Below, in pieces: positions 1 to 9,134 of a DNA stretch of 61,082 nt. The notes beneath the pieces were generated by a model that worked only from the letters and a program-made list of their open reading frames with translations, was not told where the DNA came from and searched no databases. Made by a program: the position numbers and the translations under genes. Origin of the DNA: Bacteroidota bacterium (GTDB lineage Bacteria; Bacteroidota; Bacteroidia; Chitinophagales; Chitinophagaceae); assembly GCA_013285855.1 (NCBI GenBank), contig JABDGW010000006.1, positions 1-61,082 of the forward strand, in the 5' to 3' direction. How positions within the stretch are numbered: position 1 is the first letter of the stretch; every line of letters begins with the position of its first letter.

Positions 1-114
1 AAAGTATCTAACGGCAGTTTTAAAATAAAAATTTATATAGCTGAAAATAACTCCGGCAATTTTGCTTCCCACAATTTTATTAAAGGAATGATTGGCGGTG
101 CTCAAGCTCAATAA
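1..114 (+). CDS. 3' end of a truncated coding region (unknown product)
   Basis: Frame 1 is open from the window edge to TAA at 112-114, giving 37 residues that end in FIKGMIGGAQAQ. The composition (Asn/Ser/Gly with hydrophobic residues) looks like ordinary protein, but the piece is too short to assign a family. The start lies outside the window. The following 243 bases hold no gene; around 128-141 there is a scrap (CAGCTCGGCGAAT) related to the dispersed repeat at about 9.0 kb. Whether this is a real C-terminus cannot be settled from the window alone. Confidence 0.4.
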   Translation, partial: KVSNGSFKIKIYIAENNSGNFASHNFIKGMIGGAQAQ

Positions 115-357
115 CAGCGTAAACCCCAGCTCGGCGAATCGAATTCCGCTTAGCCTAAATAATTTCCACTTATACAATTAAGAATCTTGCTGTTTGAAAT
201 TAAATAAGCACAAGTGTCATCCGCACATATCAACGCTACTTATACTTACGCGGCAGGAGAGAGTTTCACAGTAAAATGGCGTTTTCACCCCTGCATTTGT
301 CGCCTTTGCCTATGCAGCAAATAATTCCAATGTGCTACATTCGGTTCAAAACACATC

Positions 358-1158
358 ATGACTAAAAACTGTTTATTAATATCCGGACGCACCATTTTAT
401 GGGTGCTTTTTATTTTTAGCACTGCCATGCAGTGCCCTGGGCAAACTACGGGCGACTGGAAACTGGAAAAAATGCCAACAGACCTGGAAACAGATTTTGC
501 CTTGAGCGCACTTCCGCCGCAATTGCGCAGTAACGCTACAGTATATTTACTCAACCCCGAGAAAGGCTACTATATCAGCAGGCAGGGTACAAATGGTTTC
601 GTTTGTTTTATCGCGAGGACGGAATGGGAGTGGGCGGAATTCCGCCAGGATGTTGCTACCCCTATCAGCTATGATGCAGAGGGCGCGAAAACAATCATGC
701 CCGTTTATCTTGATGTAGCCGTGATGCGATCTTCCGGCAAATACTCGCCGGTGCAAATTAGGGATACAATAATAGCGAGAATAAAAAGAGGTTACTACAA
801 AGCTCCTTCACGGCCTGGAATATCTTATATGGAAGCACCTGTTATGCGGGTATACACCAGCAATAATCCCAACAACAACAATGTAGCCAGTGTAAGCATG
901 CCGCATTACATGTATTACGCTCCCTACCTTACGCATTCAGATCTTGGTCTTGATTCCAATTCTGCACAAGAGCCCTTCCTCGTAAATCCCGATGCTATGG
1001 TATTGGGCAAGAAAGGTCCCTATACATACCTTATCACACCGCTTAACGAAACAGAGACGGCTAAAATACGGGAATCAGGACAGGCACTCCTGAAGCGGCT
1101 GGAAGACTACAAGCCTTACTTTAAAGTTGAAGATGCCATGAGTAATCATCATCAATAA
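358..1158 (+). CDS. secreted conserved hypothetical protein
   Basis: A 266-residue protein with an N-terminal hydrophobic segment (about residues 10-25) that ends near a PGQ motif, as expected for an exported protein cut by signal peptidase I. The cysteine at residue 26 makes a lipoprotein possible but is not in a good lipobox. The mature part has ETDFALSALPPQLR, YLLNPEKGYYISRQGTNGF and a Tyr-rich middle. It resembles conserved hypotheticals of Bacteroidota that I cannot name; no enzymatic motif is visible. ATG at 358 is the first plausible start. It stands alone between two gene-poor stretches, and no operon partner is apparent. Confidence 0.75.
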   Translation: MTKNCLLISGRTILWVLFIFSTAMQCPGQTTGDWKLEKMPTDLETDFALSALPPQLRSNATVYLLNPEKGYYISRQGTNGFVCFIARTEWEWAEFRQDVATPISYDAEGAKTIMPVYLDVAVMRSSGKYSPVQIRDTIIARIKRGYYKAPSRPGISYMEAPVMRVYTSNNPNNNNVASVSMPHYMYYAPYLTHSDLGLDSNSAQEPFLVNPDAMVLGKKGPYTYLITPLNETETAKIRESGQALLKRLEDYKPYFKVEDAMSNHHQ

Positions 1159-1194
1159 CTAAGAGAAAAAAGATAAAATATTACGAAGACCCAT

Positions 1195-1217
1195 GCGCCA
1201 ACTTCCCGTACTGGCGC
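1195..1217. other. short inverted repeat between genes
   Basis: GCGCCA (1195-1200) and TGGCGC (1212-1217) form a perfect 6-bp stem with an 11-base loop, 36 bases after the preceding stop codon. There is no T-tract, so it is not a standard intrinsic terminator. The rest of 1159-1416 shows no gene. Confidence 0.35.
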
Positions 1218-1416
1218 AAGGTAAGTCGCAAAGCATTTTGTGTGGTACTTGTCCTTGCTTACAAACTTGCTGTTTACATAAGCACAAAGTACTCTTAATG
1301 AAGGCCCTGCTAAAACGTAAGCGCATGGCGAACGCCTGCTACCTTTTCCCTCTATCTGCAATTCCTGTAAGTTTGTGAGTAATTATAATTCATACTTGTA
1401 TTCAAAACAATTTGTT

Positions 1417-2019
1417 ATGTCAAAGAAAAATCATCTCTCACTCCTTTTAGTTGCAGCGTTTTTGCTCTTCATTAATCAATATAGCTTTGCGCAATCGAAG
1501 GTATTGCCAACGGGTTCTAAAGCGCCCATGTTCACTACCAAGGCGAGCATGGCGGGCAATGAATTTGATTTTAGCTTAAAGGAAGCTCTTGATAAAGGAC
1601 CGGTAGTATTGTATTTCTATCCTGCTGCTTACACAGGTGGCTGCGATTTGGAAGCACATACTTTTGCCGAAATGAAGGATAAATTTACAGCAGCAGGAGC
1701 CACTATTATCGGTGTATCAGCAGATGATATTGAGCGATTGAAATCGTTTTCATCCAGCCCTGATTACTGTGCAGGAAAATTCCCGGTAGCTTCAGACTCT
1801 GCAGGTAACATTGCAGCTTCTTATGGTTTGGAAGTGACACCTGCGCAATCCGAAGCTAAAGATGTAACCGGTAAGCAGATCACGCATGACTTTATTCCAC
1901 GAACAACATTTGTTATTAATAAAAACGGCGAAATTGTAGCTGTCTTTTCATCAGCAACCGATCATATAAAGGCTGATGAACACGTAACAAAATCCTTGGA
2001 AATTGTAACGAAGCTGTAG
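1417..2019 (+). CDS. exported peroxiredoxin (BCP/PrxQ-like, AhpC-TSA fold)
   Basis: Thiol peroxidase predicted to reduce hydroperoxides in the periplasm. From ATG 1417 the protein is 200 residues: a signal peptide (about 1-26, ending SFAQ) and then a thioredoxin-fold peroxiredoxin domain. The peroxidatic site reads YFYPAAYTGGCDLE, with Pro, Thr and Cys76 in the PxxxTxxC arrangement, and the conserved Arg is in PRTTFVIN (Arg162). Cys118 could be a resolving cysteine, but it is not at the usual BCP position five residues after the first. An upstream in-frame GTG at 1375 would put 14 polar residues before the signal peptide, so the ATG is preferred. The signal peptide is notable because most PrxQ proteins are cytoplasmic. 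Confidence 0.88.
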   Translation: MSKKNHLSLLLVAAFLLFINQYSFAQSKVLPTGSKAPMFTTKASMAGNEFDFSLKEALDKGPVVLYFYPAAYTGGCDLEAHTFAEMKDKFTAAGATIIGVSADDIERLKSFSSSPDYCAGKFPVASDSAGNIAASYGLEVTPAQSEAKDVTGKQITHDFIPRTTFVINKNGEIVAVFSSATDHIKADEHVTKSLEIVTKL

Positions 2020-2085
2020 TTTGAAAATAGCATTGTTTTGATTCAATGTCCGGCATTGTCTCCCATGCTAGCGCAAGGTATATTT

Positions 2086-2108
2086 CTCCCGGCTCTCCGT
2101 AGAATGTT
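2086..2108. repeat. member of dispersed GTAGAATGT intergenic repeat
   Basis: CTCCGTAGAATGTT lies in the 222-base gap between the peroxiredoxin and the NTF2-like gene. The core GTAGAATGT recurs at 6845, 9009, 9047 and 19299, always between genes. It contains no open frame. See the findings for the family. Confidence 0.5.
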
Positions 2109-2241
2109 CTTCGCGCTAAACGTCTGGTGCGTAGCTTAAGAAGTTGCGTTGTAAGCCAATATACTTAACTAGTAAAAGCCCGTTTCATTCATTATACCAA
2201 ATTTTATATTGTACTATATTCATTATAAATAAAACATCCTT

Positions 2242-2622
2242 ATGCAAAGTTTAATATCAACGTGGTTTGAAAGAGTTTGGAACAATAAAGAAGAAGAAGC
2301 AATTGATACGTTATTTCATGAAAATGGCACCGCTTATGGATTAACGGAAGCACATACTATTAGCGGAATAGAAAACTTCAAAGAATTTTATAAACAATAC
2401 CGCGAACAAACTGATTCTTTCGAAGTACACGTTGAAAAAGAGATCATCCAAAACCAGTATGAAACAGCTCTTTGCATAGTAACCGTTGAACGCGGAAAGG
2501 AAAAGGTGTGCTTTCCGGCAGTTGCTATGATTGAAATAAAAAATGGTAAAATATTTAAAGCCTGGAATCATTTTGATGACCTCGCTAACATGCTATTCAG
2601 TGGTGCACTTAAAAAACAATAG
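2242..2622 (+). CDS. SnoaL/NTF2-like domain protein
   Basis: A 126-residue cytoplasmic single-domain protein without a signal peptide. It has the features of the SnoaL-like branch of the NTF2 superfamily: an N-terminal helix (STWFERVWNNKEEEAIDTLF), a loop with 'G.ENFKEFYKQYRE', then beta strands ending IKNGKIFKAWNHFDD, where the Trp-(x)2-Phe-Asp near the C-terminus is typical. Members bind small hydrophobic ligands or act as isomerases or cyclases; the substrate here cannot be inferred. Length fits one complete domain. ATG 2242 is the first start, after an AT-rich promoter-like stretch. Confidence 0.8.
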   Translation: MQSLISTWFERVWNNKEEEAIDTLFHENGTAYGLTEAHTISGIENFKEFYKQYREQTDSFEVHVEKEIIQNQYETALCIVTVERGKEKVCFPAVAMIEIKNGKIFKAWNHFDDLANMLFSGALKKQ

Positions 2623-2736
2623 GATTTACACGTTCCTTATCAGCAGGCTTTTCATTGCATAGCCAAAGACATCGTCTTCATTGCATAGGTAAATGTGCGT
2701 GGTATGAGATGATGTTTTGTAAGAACGAGACTACAG

Positions 2737-5286
2737 TTGAAAAATATCTTACCGGCACAATTATTTCAGTATATCTTTAAAACCGAAGCAAGACAAATTA
2801 ACCTAAACGTGCAGTACAAAAAAATCTTAAGATTAAGTTTTATAAAGCAGAAATGGTTCAGGCGAATTATACGTGTAGTAGTTGGCGTATTTGTTTTTTA
2901 TTTCTTATTGCTTACCTGTTTAAGCATTTATATTTCGTCATCCCGTGAAAGATTGCTTGCATTTCTGAATGCTCAGATTAAACAAACAATATTAGGCGAA
3001 CTAAAGATCAATAAAGCAGACATAACAGTATGGCAAACATTTCCAAAGCTTGGCCTTACACTTGACAATGTAACCATCAGTGATTCATTTTATCATTCAC
3101 CTTTTTTAAAGGCTGATGAGATTGTAGTAAAGGCCGGCATTTTTGATCTGATGGGAAAAACGGTGAGCATCAGTTCGGTTAAAATTAAGAATGCAGTCAT
3201 TCATACATTTACTGATGCCAGAGGTTATACCAACACTTACGTATTACGATCTCAGCCTTCGCAAAAAGAAAAACGGCAAAGTAAAAAACCATTTGTTTTA
3301 GAAAATATCAATTTAAATAATGTAAGTGTTTTAATTGAAAATGTTCCTCAGCGAAAACGCTACCAGGGCAGGATTGACGATGCAGATATTGATATGGATC
3401 TGTCCGGCTCAAAATATTCTTTCACGTTTGACGAAGATCTTTTTTTAAGAGGGCTTGGCTTTAATATCAGGCAGGGCTATTGGCTGGAAAATCAACGTAT
3501 ACAAGCTAAATGGAAACTTGAATTTGATACAAGTGGCAGTGTACTCACAATAAAAAAAACAGCAGTTAAAATACAAGGCCATTCATTCGATATTGACGGC
3601 AATTTTGATTTTGGTAAATCGCAATTTCATTTGAATGCTGTCACAAAAAATGTCAAGTACGATGCAGCCTCAGCTCTCTTGAAACCACACACAAGAACCG
3701 TATTACAAAAACTTAATTTCACACAACCGCTTAATGCAACGGTATCACTCACAGGTTCATTAAATAAAAAAGGTGATCCTGCTGTAAAGGTTGATTTTTC
3801 AACTTCAAAAAACAGCATCAAAACGCCAATTGTAGATTTGAATGACTGCGATTTTACCGGCAATTTTTCAAACCAAATTGATCCACAAATTTTACCTGAC
3901 GATTCAAATTCAAGGGTTCAGTTAAATTCATTTATGAGTTATTGGGGAACGGTAAGTTTAAAAGGTAAAAATATTTCGATCACCAATTTAGATAAGCCTG
4001 TAACGCAATTTGAATTTTTTTCTGAATGCACTTTTCCGCAATTAGATGAAGCGCTTTCTTCAGATGTGTTGCGTTTTGTTGATGGTAGCGCAAAATTATA
4101 CATTGCTTATAACGGTCCACTTATCGCAGATGCTTCTTTGCTTGATCAGTTAAATGCAAAAATTCAGATACAAAATGGTAAAGTAATTTATGTGCCACGT
4201 AATCTTACTTTTTCTAACTGTAATGGAAATATTGATTTAACAGGAAACAACCTGGCTGTAAATAATTTGCAATGCGATCTTAATACAAATCATCTTGAAG
4301 TAAATATTAATGGCTCTAATCTTAATCGCATTTCAAATAAAACGCCGGGCAAAGCAACATTAAATTGCAATGTGTTTTCGCCGTCAATTAATCTTTCAGA
4401 TTTTATCACACTTTTCAATACAGATTCGCCAACTGCATCAAAGAAAAAAACAAATGGACTTGCAGGTACAGCCAATTCTATTGATAATGCTGTAGAAAAT
4501 GGAGATGTGTTTATTAATCTTAAAGCGCAGCAATTATCGCTCAACAATTTTAAAGCAAGTAATGCTAATGCAGTTTTATTATTCACTAATAACGATTGGG
4601 AAATTCAGAAAGCTTTTTTGCAATTTGCTGATGGCAGTTTTAATCTCGCTGCAAAAGTTCACCAGGCAAATAATGTTTCGCACCAGGTAAGTGCCCAACT
4701 GGATCTGCAGCATATCAACGTAAAAAAACTTTTTTTTGCGTTTGATAATTTTGGTCAAAAAAGTCTCACATCAAAAAATATAAATGGCATTTTTAATTCA
4801 AAAGCCAATATAACTGCCAACATAAATAAAGCAGGAAAATTTATTCCATCAAGCATGAATGGTAAGATGTATTTTTCTTTGAAAAATGCAGAACTTAAAA
4901 ATTTTGAACCCTTTCTTAATATTCAAAAAATTGCTTTTAAAAACCGTAACCTTGATGATGTGCAGTTCGCAGAATTGAAGGATACTTTCGATATACAAAA
5001 CGGCGACATTTATATTCATCGCATGCCGATACAATCATCTGCGTCCATCAACATGTATATTGAAGGCATTTACAGCTTTGGAAATAATACCGATATTTCT
5101 ATACAGGTGCCGTTATCAAATCTTAAAAATAATTCTGACGACGACTTTAAAACAATCGACAAAAAAAAGGCTAACAAGCCGGGCGCCAGTATTTATTTAC
5201 GGGCAAAGGATGATGGTAACGGTGTTAAGATTGGGGTTGATGTTTTCAGGAAATTTAGAAAAAATAAAGCTGCTGACGATAAGTAA
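2737..5286 (+). CDS. AsmA-family inner-membrane-anchored protein
   Basis: A large protein of the AsmA/TamB-like superfamily, thought to span the periplasm and help move lipids or shape the outer membrane. A single N-terminal membrane anchor (about residues 44-68, RVVVGVFVFYFLLLTCLSIYI) is followed by an AsmA-type N-terminal domain (ITVWQTFPKLGLTLDNVTISD) and about 700 residues of repeating amphipathic beta strands. The C-terminal AsmA_2-like region contains MNGKMYFSLKNAELKNFEPFL. There is no early ATG: the frame opens at TTG 2737, and GTG 2809 is an equally reasonable start giving 825 residues. It ends in a Lys-rich tail (FRKNKAADDK). It is a lone gene followed by convergent FISUMP genes. Confidence 0.85.
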   Translation: MKNILPAQLFQYIFKTEARQINLNVQYKKILRLSFIKQKWFRRIIRVVVGVFVFYFLLLTCLSIYISSSRERLLAFLNAQIKQTILGELKINKADITVWQTFPKLGLTLDNVTISDSFYHSPFLKADEIVVKAGIFDLMGKTVSISSVKIKNAVIHTFTDARGYTNTYVLRSQPSQKEKRQSKKPFVLENINLNNVSVLIENVPQRKRYQGRIDDADIDMDLSGSKYSFTFDEDLFLRGLGFNIRQGYWLENQRIQAKWKLEFDTSGSVLTIKKTAVKIQGHSFDIDGNFDFGKSQFHLNAVTKNVKYDAASALLKPHTRTVLQKLNFTQPLNATVSLTGSLNKKGDPAVKVDFSTSKNSIKTPIVDLNDCDFTGNFSNQIDPQILPDDSNSRVQLNSFMSYWGTVSLKGKNISITNLDKPVTQFEFFSECTFPQLDEALSSDVLRFVDGSAKLYIAYNGPLIADASLLDQLNAKIQIQNGKVIYVPRNLTFSNCNGNIDLTGNNLAVNNLQCDLNTNHLEVNINGSNLNRISNKTPGKATLNCNVFSPSINLSDFITLFNTDSPTASKKKTNGLAGTANSIDNAVENGDVFINLKAQQLSLNNFKASNANAVLLFTNNDWEIQKAFLQFADGSFNLAAKVHQANNVSHQVSAQLDLQHINVKKLFFAFDNFGQKSLTSKNINGIFNSKANITANINKAGKFIPSSMNGKMYFSLKNAELKNFEPFLNIQKIAFKNRNLDDVQFAELKDTFDIQNGDIYIHRMPIQSSASINMYIEGIYSFGNNTDISIQVPLSNLKNNSDDDFKTIDKKKANKPGASIYLRAKDDGNGVKIGVDVFRKFRKNKAADDK

Positions 5287-5322
5287 CTTTCGGTAGTTTG
5301 CCGATGACACGCAGGGAAATAA

Positions 5323-6006
5323 TCAATCCTTAACGCAACGAACAGAGAAACCCTTCTGCTTTTCGTAAGTCATCCTGTCCATGAAGCCACCGTAGGAAAC
5401 CAGGCGGCGGCACAAGGCATACTTAGTACCATTTTCAGTAGAACTCCACCAGTAACCGAGAAAGTTAATGTAGGCGAATTGTCCAAGGTTGTCACGATAT
5501 CCACCCCCAAGCGCTGTAAAGCCGCTACTATTAGTAGCGTTAACGTTGGGATCTAACCAATGGATAGCACCTGCTTCTTTCATTTTACCACCCGCATTCT
5601 TCGCATTGGTTCCTAAAAAGTTTGAAACTTCATACCATTCTGAATCGCCCGGTATATGCCATCCTGTGGGGGCTAATCCCCTTGGGTCATGTATTGCATA
5701 CCAATTGTATAATTTACCATATACAGCACCGGTGGCAGAATCGTTATTATACCAGCACCATGCACCAGTAGTTAATTTAGCCCATTTGGCAGAGTCCTTT
5801 ACCTGTGGTATGTTATCTCCATTTCTATAATGGGTTACATTCAAATTTTTTACCATCCACACCTGTGTGCCTATAGTTACTGAAGTTATATTTTGCTGCA
5901 TTGAATTTTCATCGCCAATAGTAGAAGATTGAATGCTGCTGTTTTCTTTAGTCCAGGAAATTACTAACAGCATTAAAACTGCACAGGTTGTGAATGTTGT
6001 TTTCAT
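5323..6006 (-). CDS. FISUMP-domain secreted protein, copy 1 (lipobox cysteine lost)
   Basis: A 227-residue protein with the Fibrobacter-succinogenes major paralogous (FISUMP, TIGR02145-type) domain: IGTQVWMVKNLNV, WCWYNND, YGKLYNWYA, LAPTGWHIPGDSEW, GFTALGGGYRD, WWSSTE and a final GFSVRCVKD. These are hallmark blocks, and the function of the family is unknown. It is a tandem paralogue of the gene at 6064-6744, nearly identical over the N-terminal half. The sibling has a clean lipobox (LVAISC), whereas this copy reads LVISWTKE: the lipidation Cys codon TGT has become TGG (Trp18), so the protein can no longer be lipidated. It may be freely secreted or retained as a membrane-anchored form. Confidence 0.88.
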   Translation of the reverse strand: MKTTFTTCAVLMLLVISWTKENSSIQSSTIGDENSMQQNITSVTIGTQVWMVKNLNVTHYRNGDNIPQVKDSAKWAKLTTGAWCWYNNDSATGAVYGKLYNWYAIHDPRGLAPTGWHIPGDSEWYEVSNFLGTNAKNAGGKMKEAGAIHWLDPNVNATNSSGFTALGGGYRDNLGQFAYINFLGYWWSSTENGTKYALCRRLVSYGGFMDRMTYEKQKGFSVRCVKD

Positions 6007-6063
6007 GTTATGTTGAATGTTTTGCAGTGAAAAGTAAATAGTGTGAAGCAGGCAGACAAATAG

Positions 6064-6744
6064 TTAGTTCCTGATACAACGAACCGAGAAACCCATTTGC
6101 TTTGGGAACCGCCACCAGTCCAGGAAGTTGCTATAGCAGAGCAAGCGGCGATACCAGGCAGTCGAACTATTGTACTCAGTAGAGGTCCACCATAAACCAA
6201 GGTATCTAATATAGCAGAATTGTCCAATCTCGCTACGATACCCGCCCGGAAGCCCTGTAAAGCCGCTGCTGTTAGTAGCGTCAACGTTGGGATCGACCCA
6301 ATGCGCCTTTCCGGTTTCCTTCAGTTTACCCCCTGCAGTATTTCCTAAATATGTTCCGGTTGCATGCCATTCTGAATCACTTGGTATATGCCATCCTGCA
6401 GGGGCTAATCCCCTTGGGTCATTTACTGCATACCAATTGTATAGCTTGCCATAAACAGCACTGGTGGCAGAATCGTTTTTATACCAACACCATGCACCGG
6501 TAGTTAATTTAGCCCATTTGGCAGAATCCTTTACCTGCGGTATGTTGTCTCCGTTTCGATAATGGCTTACATTCAAATTTTTTACCATCCACACCTGTGT
6601 GCCTATAATTACTGAAGGTATATTTTGCTGGATTGAATTTTCATCTCTAATGCCTGAAGATTGAATGCTGCTGTTTTCTTTTTTACAGGAAATCGCCACC
6701 AGTAGCACCAATGCTGCAAGCGCTGGTTTTATTTTCGTTTCCAT
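6064..6744 (-). CDS. FISUMP-domain lipoprotein, copy 2
   Basis: A 226-residue lipoprotein: the N-terminal hydrophobic stretch ends in LVAISC (Cys20) followed by KKE. It has the same FISUMP blocks as its neighbour (IGTQVWMVKNLNV, YGKLYNWYA, GWHIPSDSEW, GGYRSEIGQF, WWTSTE, GFSVRCIRN). It is transcribed toward copy 1 with 57 bases between them, so the two probably form a duplicated operon. The copies differ mainly in the loop after DSEW, where this one is shorter (TGTYLGNTAGGK against SNFLGTNAKNAGGK), and in the last 60 residues. This suggests recent duplication with divergence of the exposed part. Confidence 0.9.
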   Translation of the reverse strand: METKIKPALAALVLLVAISCKKENSSIQSSGIRDENSIQQNIPSVIIGTQVWMVKNLNVSHYRNGDNIPQVKDSAKWAKLTTGAWCWYKNDSATSAVYGKLYNWYAVNDPRGLAPAGWHIPSDSEWHATGTYLGNTAGGKLKETGKAHWVDPNVDATNSSGFTGLPGGYRSEIGQFCYIRYLGLWWTSTEYNSSTAWYRRLLCYSNFLDWWRFPKQMGFSVRCIRN

Positions 6745-6844
6745 CCTGGGTTTTTATTAATTGAATAACTCTTAAATAAAATATTATCAAATCTAATACA
6801 ATTCGATAAAGTTCGACAATAAACGAGCAGAACTCCCGCTTGGA

Positions 6845-6909
6845 GTAGAATGTTTAACTACTTTAAAGCGTAAGCAAATCTCAGTTCGGCGAAGGTTGCA
6901 AGCTTCGCC
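6845..6909. repeat. dispersed repeat with palindrome
   Basis: GTAGAATGTTTAAC (6845-6858) is followed by GCGTAAGCAAATCTCA (6868-6883), which recurs exactly at 19373-19388. A near-palindrome follows, with arms GGCGAAG/CTTCGCC around a TTGCAA centre (6888-6909). The element lies in the 241-base gap between the FISUMP pair and the repeat-protein gene and has no coding potential. Confidence 0.55.
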
Positions 6910-6985
6910 GCATACCTAACCATAGATGGTTGTTGTTGTCTTTGTACGGGAAGACCAGCTAAGGACAAGTGCTGATAAGCGCTAT

Positions 6986-8878
6986 CTAATTTCCATCGTA
7001 ATAAAACACAATTCTTGCATTCGTTTTCATATCAGTGTTAACTGATAATTTATAGCTTTGTTTGCCTGCAGTTATCCGCATTAATGCAGAATTTGGCGGA
7101 ATACTTCCAAGGTTTTCTGCTACCAGTACAAATTCATGTTCCCGGTTTGTTGCATCTGCATGAATGCTCAGCGTAATAGGCTTTATACCCAGCGTTTGGT
7201 TGCTTACAATAATCTCGTTGTTGTGATATACACTAACCCTGTCGCCATCAATTTCCCCGTTATCAAACAGTTCAATTAAAATATCCGGCGAATTAATGTG
7301 ATAAGTTTGCAGCAATATGCTGGTGCGGGATGTGAGTGCTTTGTCTGCATCAGATTGATTATTGCCGGTTGTTGCTGGCAGAACAGCTTTTGCCAAAGCT
7401 GCTTTTTGCAAAGAATCATTATACTGTTGTCTGCGGAAAGCTGCCAAAGAATCGGCTTCCTGTTGTCTTTTTATTGCCTGCACGTCACGAAGTGAATCTG
7501 CTGTTCGCAGTTTTTGCAGGTTTGCTGCAGCTACAATTTGCAGTGAATCTTTTATATACTGCTGTTTTCTTTGGTTGACGAGGCTAAGCGAATCTGCCAC
7601 TTCTTGTTGCCTTTTTTTAATCTGAACATTTCGTAATGAATCTTCGGTTCGCAGTCTTATTTGTTCCAGCCTGGCAACATTATTCAGCGAATCTTTCACG
7701 CGCTGCTGTTCTTTTTGTTTTACAAGCTTAAGTGAATCAGTTACCTCCTGTTCCCGCTTCTTGTGTTGCGCAAGCAGGGTGGAATCGTCAAGCTGTTGTT
7801 GTTTTATTCTTGCAACATTATCCAGCGAATCTTTTATGCGTTGCTGTTCTTTTTGTTGTACAAGATTAAGTGAGTCGGCAATCTCCTGTTGCCGCTTTTT
7901 CGCCTGTACATCACGAAGGGAATCTTCGGTTCGCAGTCTTATTTGTTCCAGCCTTGCAACATTATCCAGTGAATCTTTTAAACGTTGATGTTCTTTTTGT
8001 TGTACAAGATTAAGTGAGTCAGCAATCTCCTGTTGTCGCTTTTTCGCCTGCACATCACGAAGGGAATCTTCCGTTCGCAATCTTATTTGTTCCAGCCTGG
8101 CAACATTATCCAGTGAATCTTTTGTGCGTTGCTGTTCTTTTTGTTGTACATGATTAAGCGAGTCAGTTATTTTCTGTTGCCGCTTTTTTTGTTGTGCAAG
8201 TTGAGCTGCATCTATTTGTTGTTGTTTTACCCTTGCAATGTTATCAAGTGAATCCTGGTGCCTTTTTTCTGCTTTCTTTATTGCTTCAGCAGCAGGATCA
8301 TCTACCATAGTAACGGCAGCAACATTGTTTTTTGAAGGTTCACTATCATCAATAGATTGAACCGTTTCACCTTCCTTCGGCTGGTATGGATGGAAGCCAA
8401 TGATATCTGAAGGCCTGCCAAACCGGTCAACAAGGTATCGTTGTGCAGGGTCATCATATTCAGAAAGTAACCTGTAATAACGGGTTTCACCATCACATCC
8501 GCTATTACAACCCGAAATGCTGCTAATTAAAATAAGGCTGTCATGGCTTATCATCATTTTATTTTCCTGTGAGCAGGCAGAACAATCATGCCATTGCCCG
8601 TTTTCCGATCCTTCTTTGTGTAAAACTGCTCCGTCCTGCAAATACAATCCTTTTCCTCTGAAAGCACCGGATATTGAAATGGTGATTTTGGCATGCGCAG
8701 CATTATTGATTTCACTTGTTTTGGTACCGGTAAAACTTTCAACTGAAACATCATTGATCCGGATGGTATCGGCTCCGCCTGTACTTTTCCATGTACCCAT
8801 CATCCAGCTTGCATACTGAGCATGCGTTATCGTGTAAAAAATAATGAATAAAGCAAGGAGTATTAGTTTTTTAGGCAT
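6986..8878 (-). CDS. secreted coiled-coil repeat protein with 48-residue 'DSL' repeats
   Basis: An exported protein of about 630 residues. A start at 8878 puts MPKKLILLALFIIFY... as the signal peptide, cut near THAQ; the upstream in-frame ATG at 8920 adds 14 residues and is less likely. An N-terminal lipocalin-like region (YASWMMGTWKSTGGADTI) contains two CxxC-like pairs (CSAC, CNSGC). About 300 residues of highly charged single-helix/coiled coil follow, with a 48-residue period holding three DSL motifs per unit (KDSL, EDSL, ADSL). A C-terminal beta domain (residues about 525-630) has the DNGEIDGDRVSVYHN motif seen in many Bacteroidota secreted proteins. Two units are nearly identical at DNA level (period 144 bp), so the copy number may vary. 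Likely a structural spacer on the cell surface or in the periplasm. Confidence 0.8.
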   Translation of the reverse strand: MPKKLILLALFIIFYTITHAQYASWMMGTWKSTGGADTIRINDVSVESFTGTKTSEINNAAHAKITISISGAFRGKGLYLQDGAVLHKEGSENGQWHDCSACSQENKMMISHDSLILISSISGCNSGCDGETRYYRLLSEYDDPAQRYLVDRFGRPSDIIGFHPYQPKEGETVQSIDDSEPSKNNVAAVTMVDDPAAEAIKKAEKRHQDSLDNIARVKQQQIDAAQLAQQKKRQQKITDSLNHVQQKEQQRTKDSLDNVARLEQIRLRTEDSLRDVQAKKRQQEIADSLNLVQQKEHQRLKDSLDNVARLEQIRLRTEDSLRDVQAKKRQQEIADSLNLVQQKEQQRIKDSLDNVARIKQQQLDDSTLLAQHKKREQEVTDSLKLVKQKEQQRVKDSLNNVARLEQIRLRTEDSLRNVQIKKRQQEVADSLSLVNQRKQQYIKDSLQIVAAANLQKLRTADSLRDVQAIKRQQEADSLAAFRRQQYNDSLQKAALAKAVLPATTGNNQSDADKALTSRTSILLQTYHINSPDILIELFDNGEIDGDRVSVYHNNEIIVSNQTLGIKPITLSIHADATNREHEFVLVAENLGSIPPNSALMRITAGKQSYKLSVNTDMKTNARIVFYYDGN

Positions 8879-9008
8879 TAGGATGGCAATGTTTTGCTGA
8901 ATCTTTAAGACAGGTTTCAAAATATACTAATTGCAAAAATGAATTAATTCTACAGTAACAGAATAAAAAAGCAATATACAACCTTATGTTATTTGTACTC
9001 AGCCCGAC

Positions 9009-9055
9009 GTAGAATGTTTAACTGTTTAGCATAATACCAGCTCGGCGTAGAATGT
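9009..9055. repeat. dispersed repeat, double copy
   Basis: GTAGAATGTTTAACTGTTT (9009-9027) and a second GTAGAATGT (9047-9055) preceded by CCAGCTCGGC. The first matches CATAGAATGTTAACTGTTT at 19327; the second shares AGCTCGGCG with position about 128. A TTTAAAGTTTGTAA tract at about 9070 recurs at 10558 and 15092. Confidence 0.5.
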
Positions 9056-9134
9056 AAAATTATTTCTTTTTGGAATCTCTTTAAAGTTTGTAAACCCCTG
9101 CCATATGTCTTCTGCTAAGGGGTTAGATAAAATA

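Noticed and set aside
1193..1378. 61-residue frame after the first secreted protein
   Set aside because: It starts inside a hairpin, is Cys/Lys-rich without a motif, and overlaps the upstream region of the peroxiredoxin gene.
7845..8132. Possible CRISPR-like array because of regular 144-bp repeats
   Set aside because: The repeats are in frame within a coding region, have no spacers, and encode a coiled-coil protein. Antisense Cys-rich frames at 7298-7988 are shadows of these repeats.
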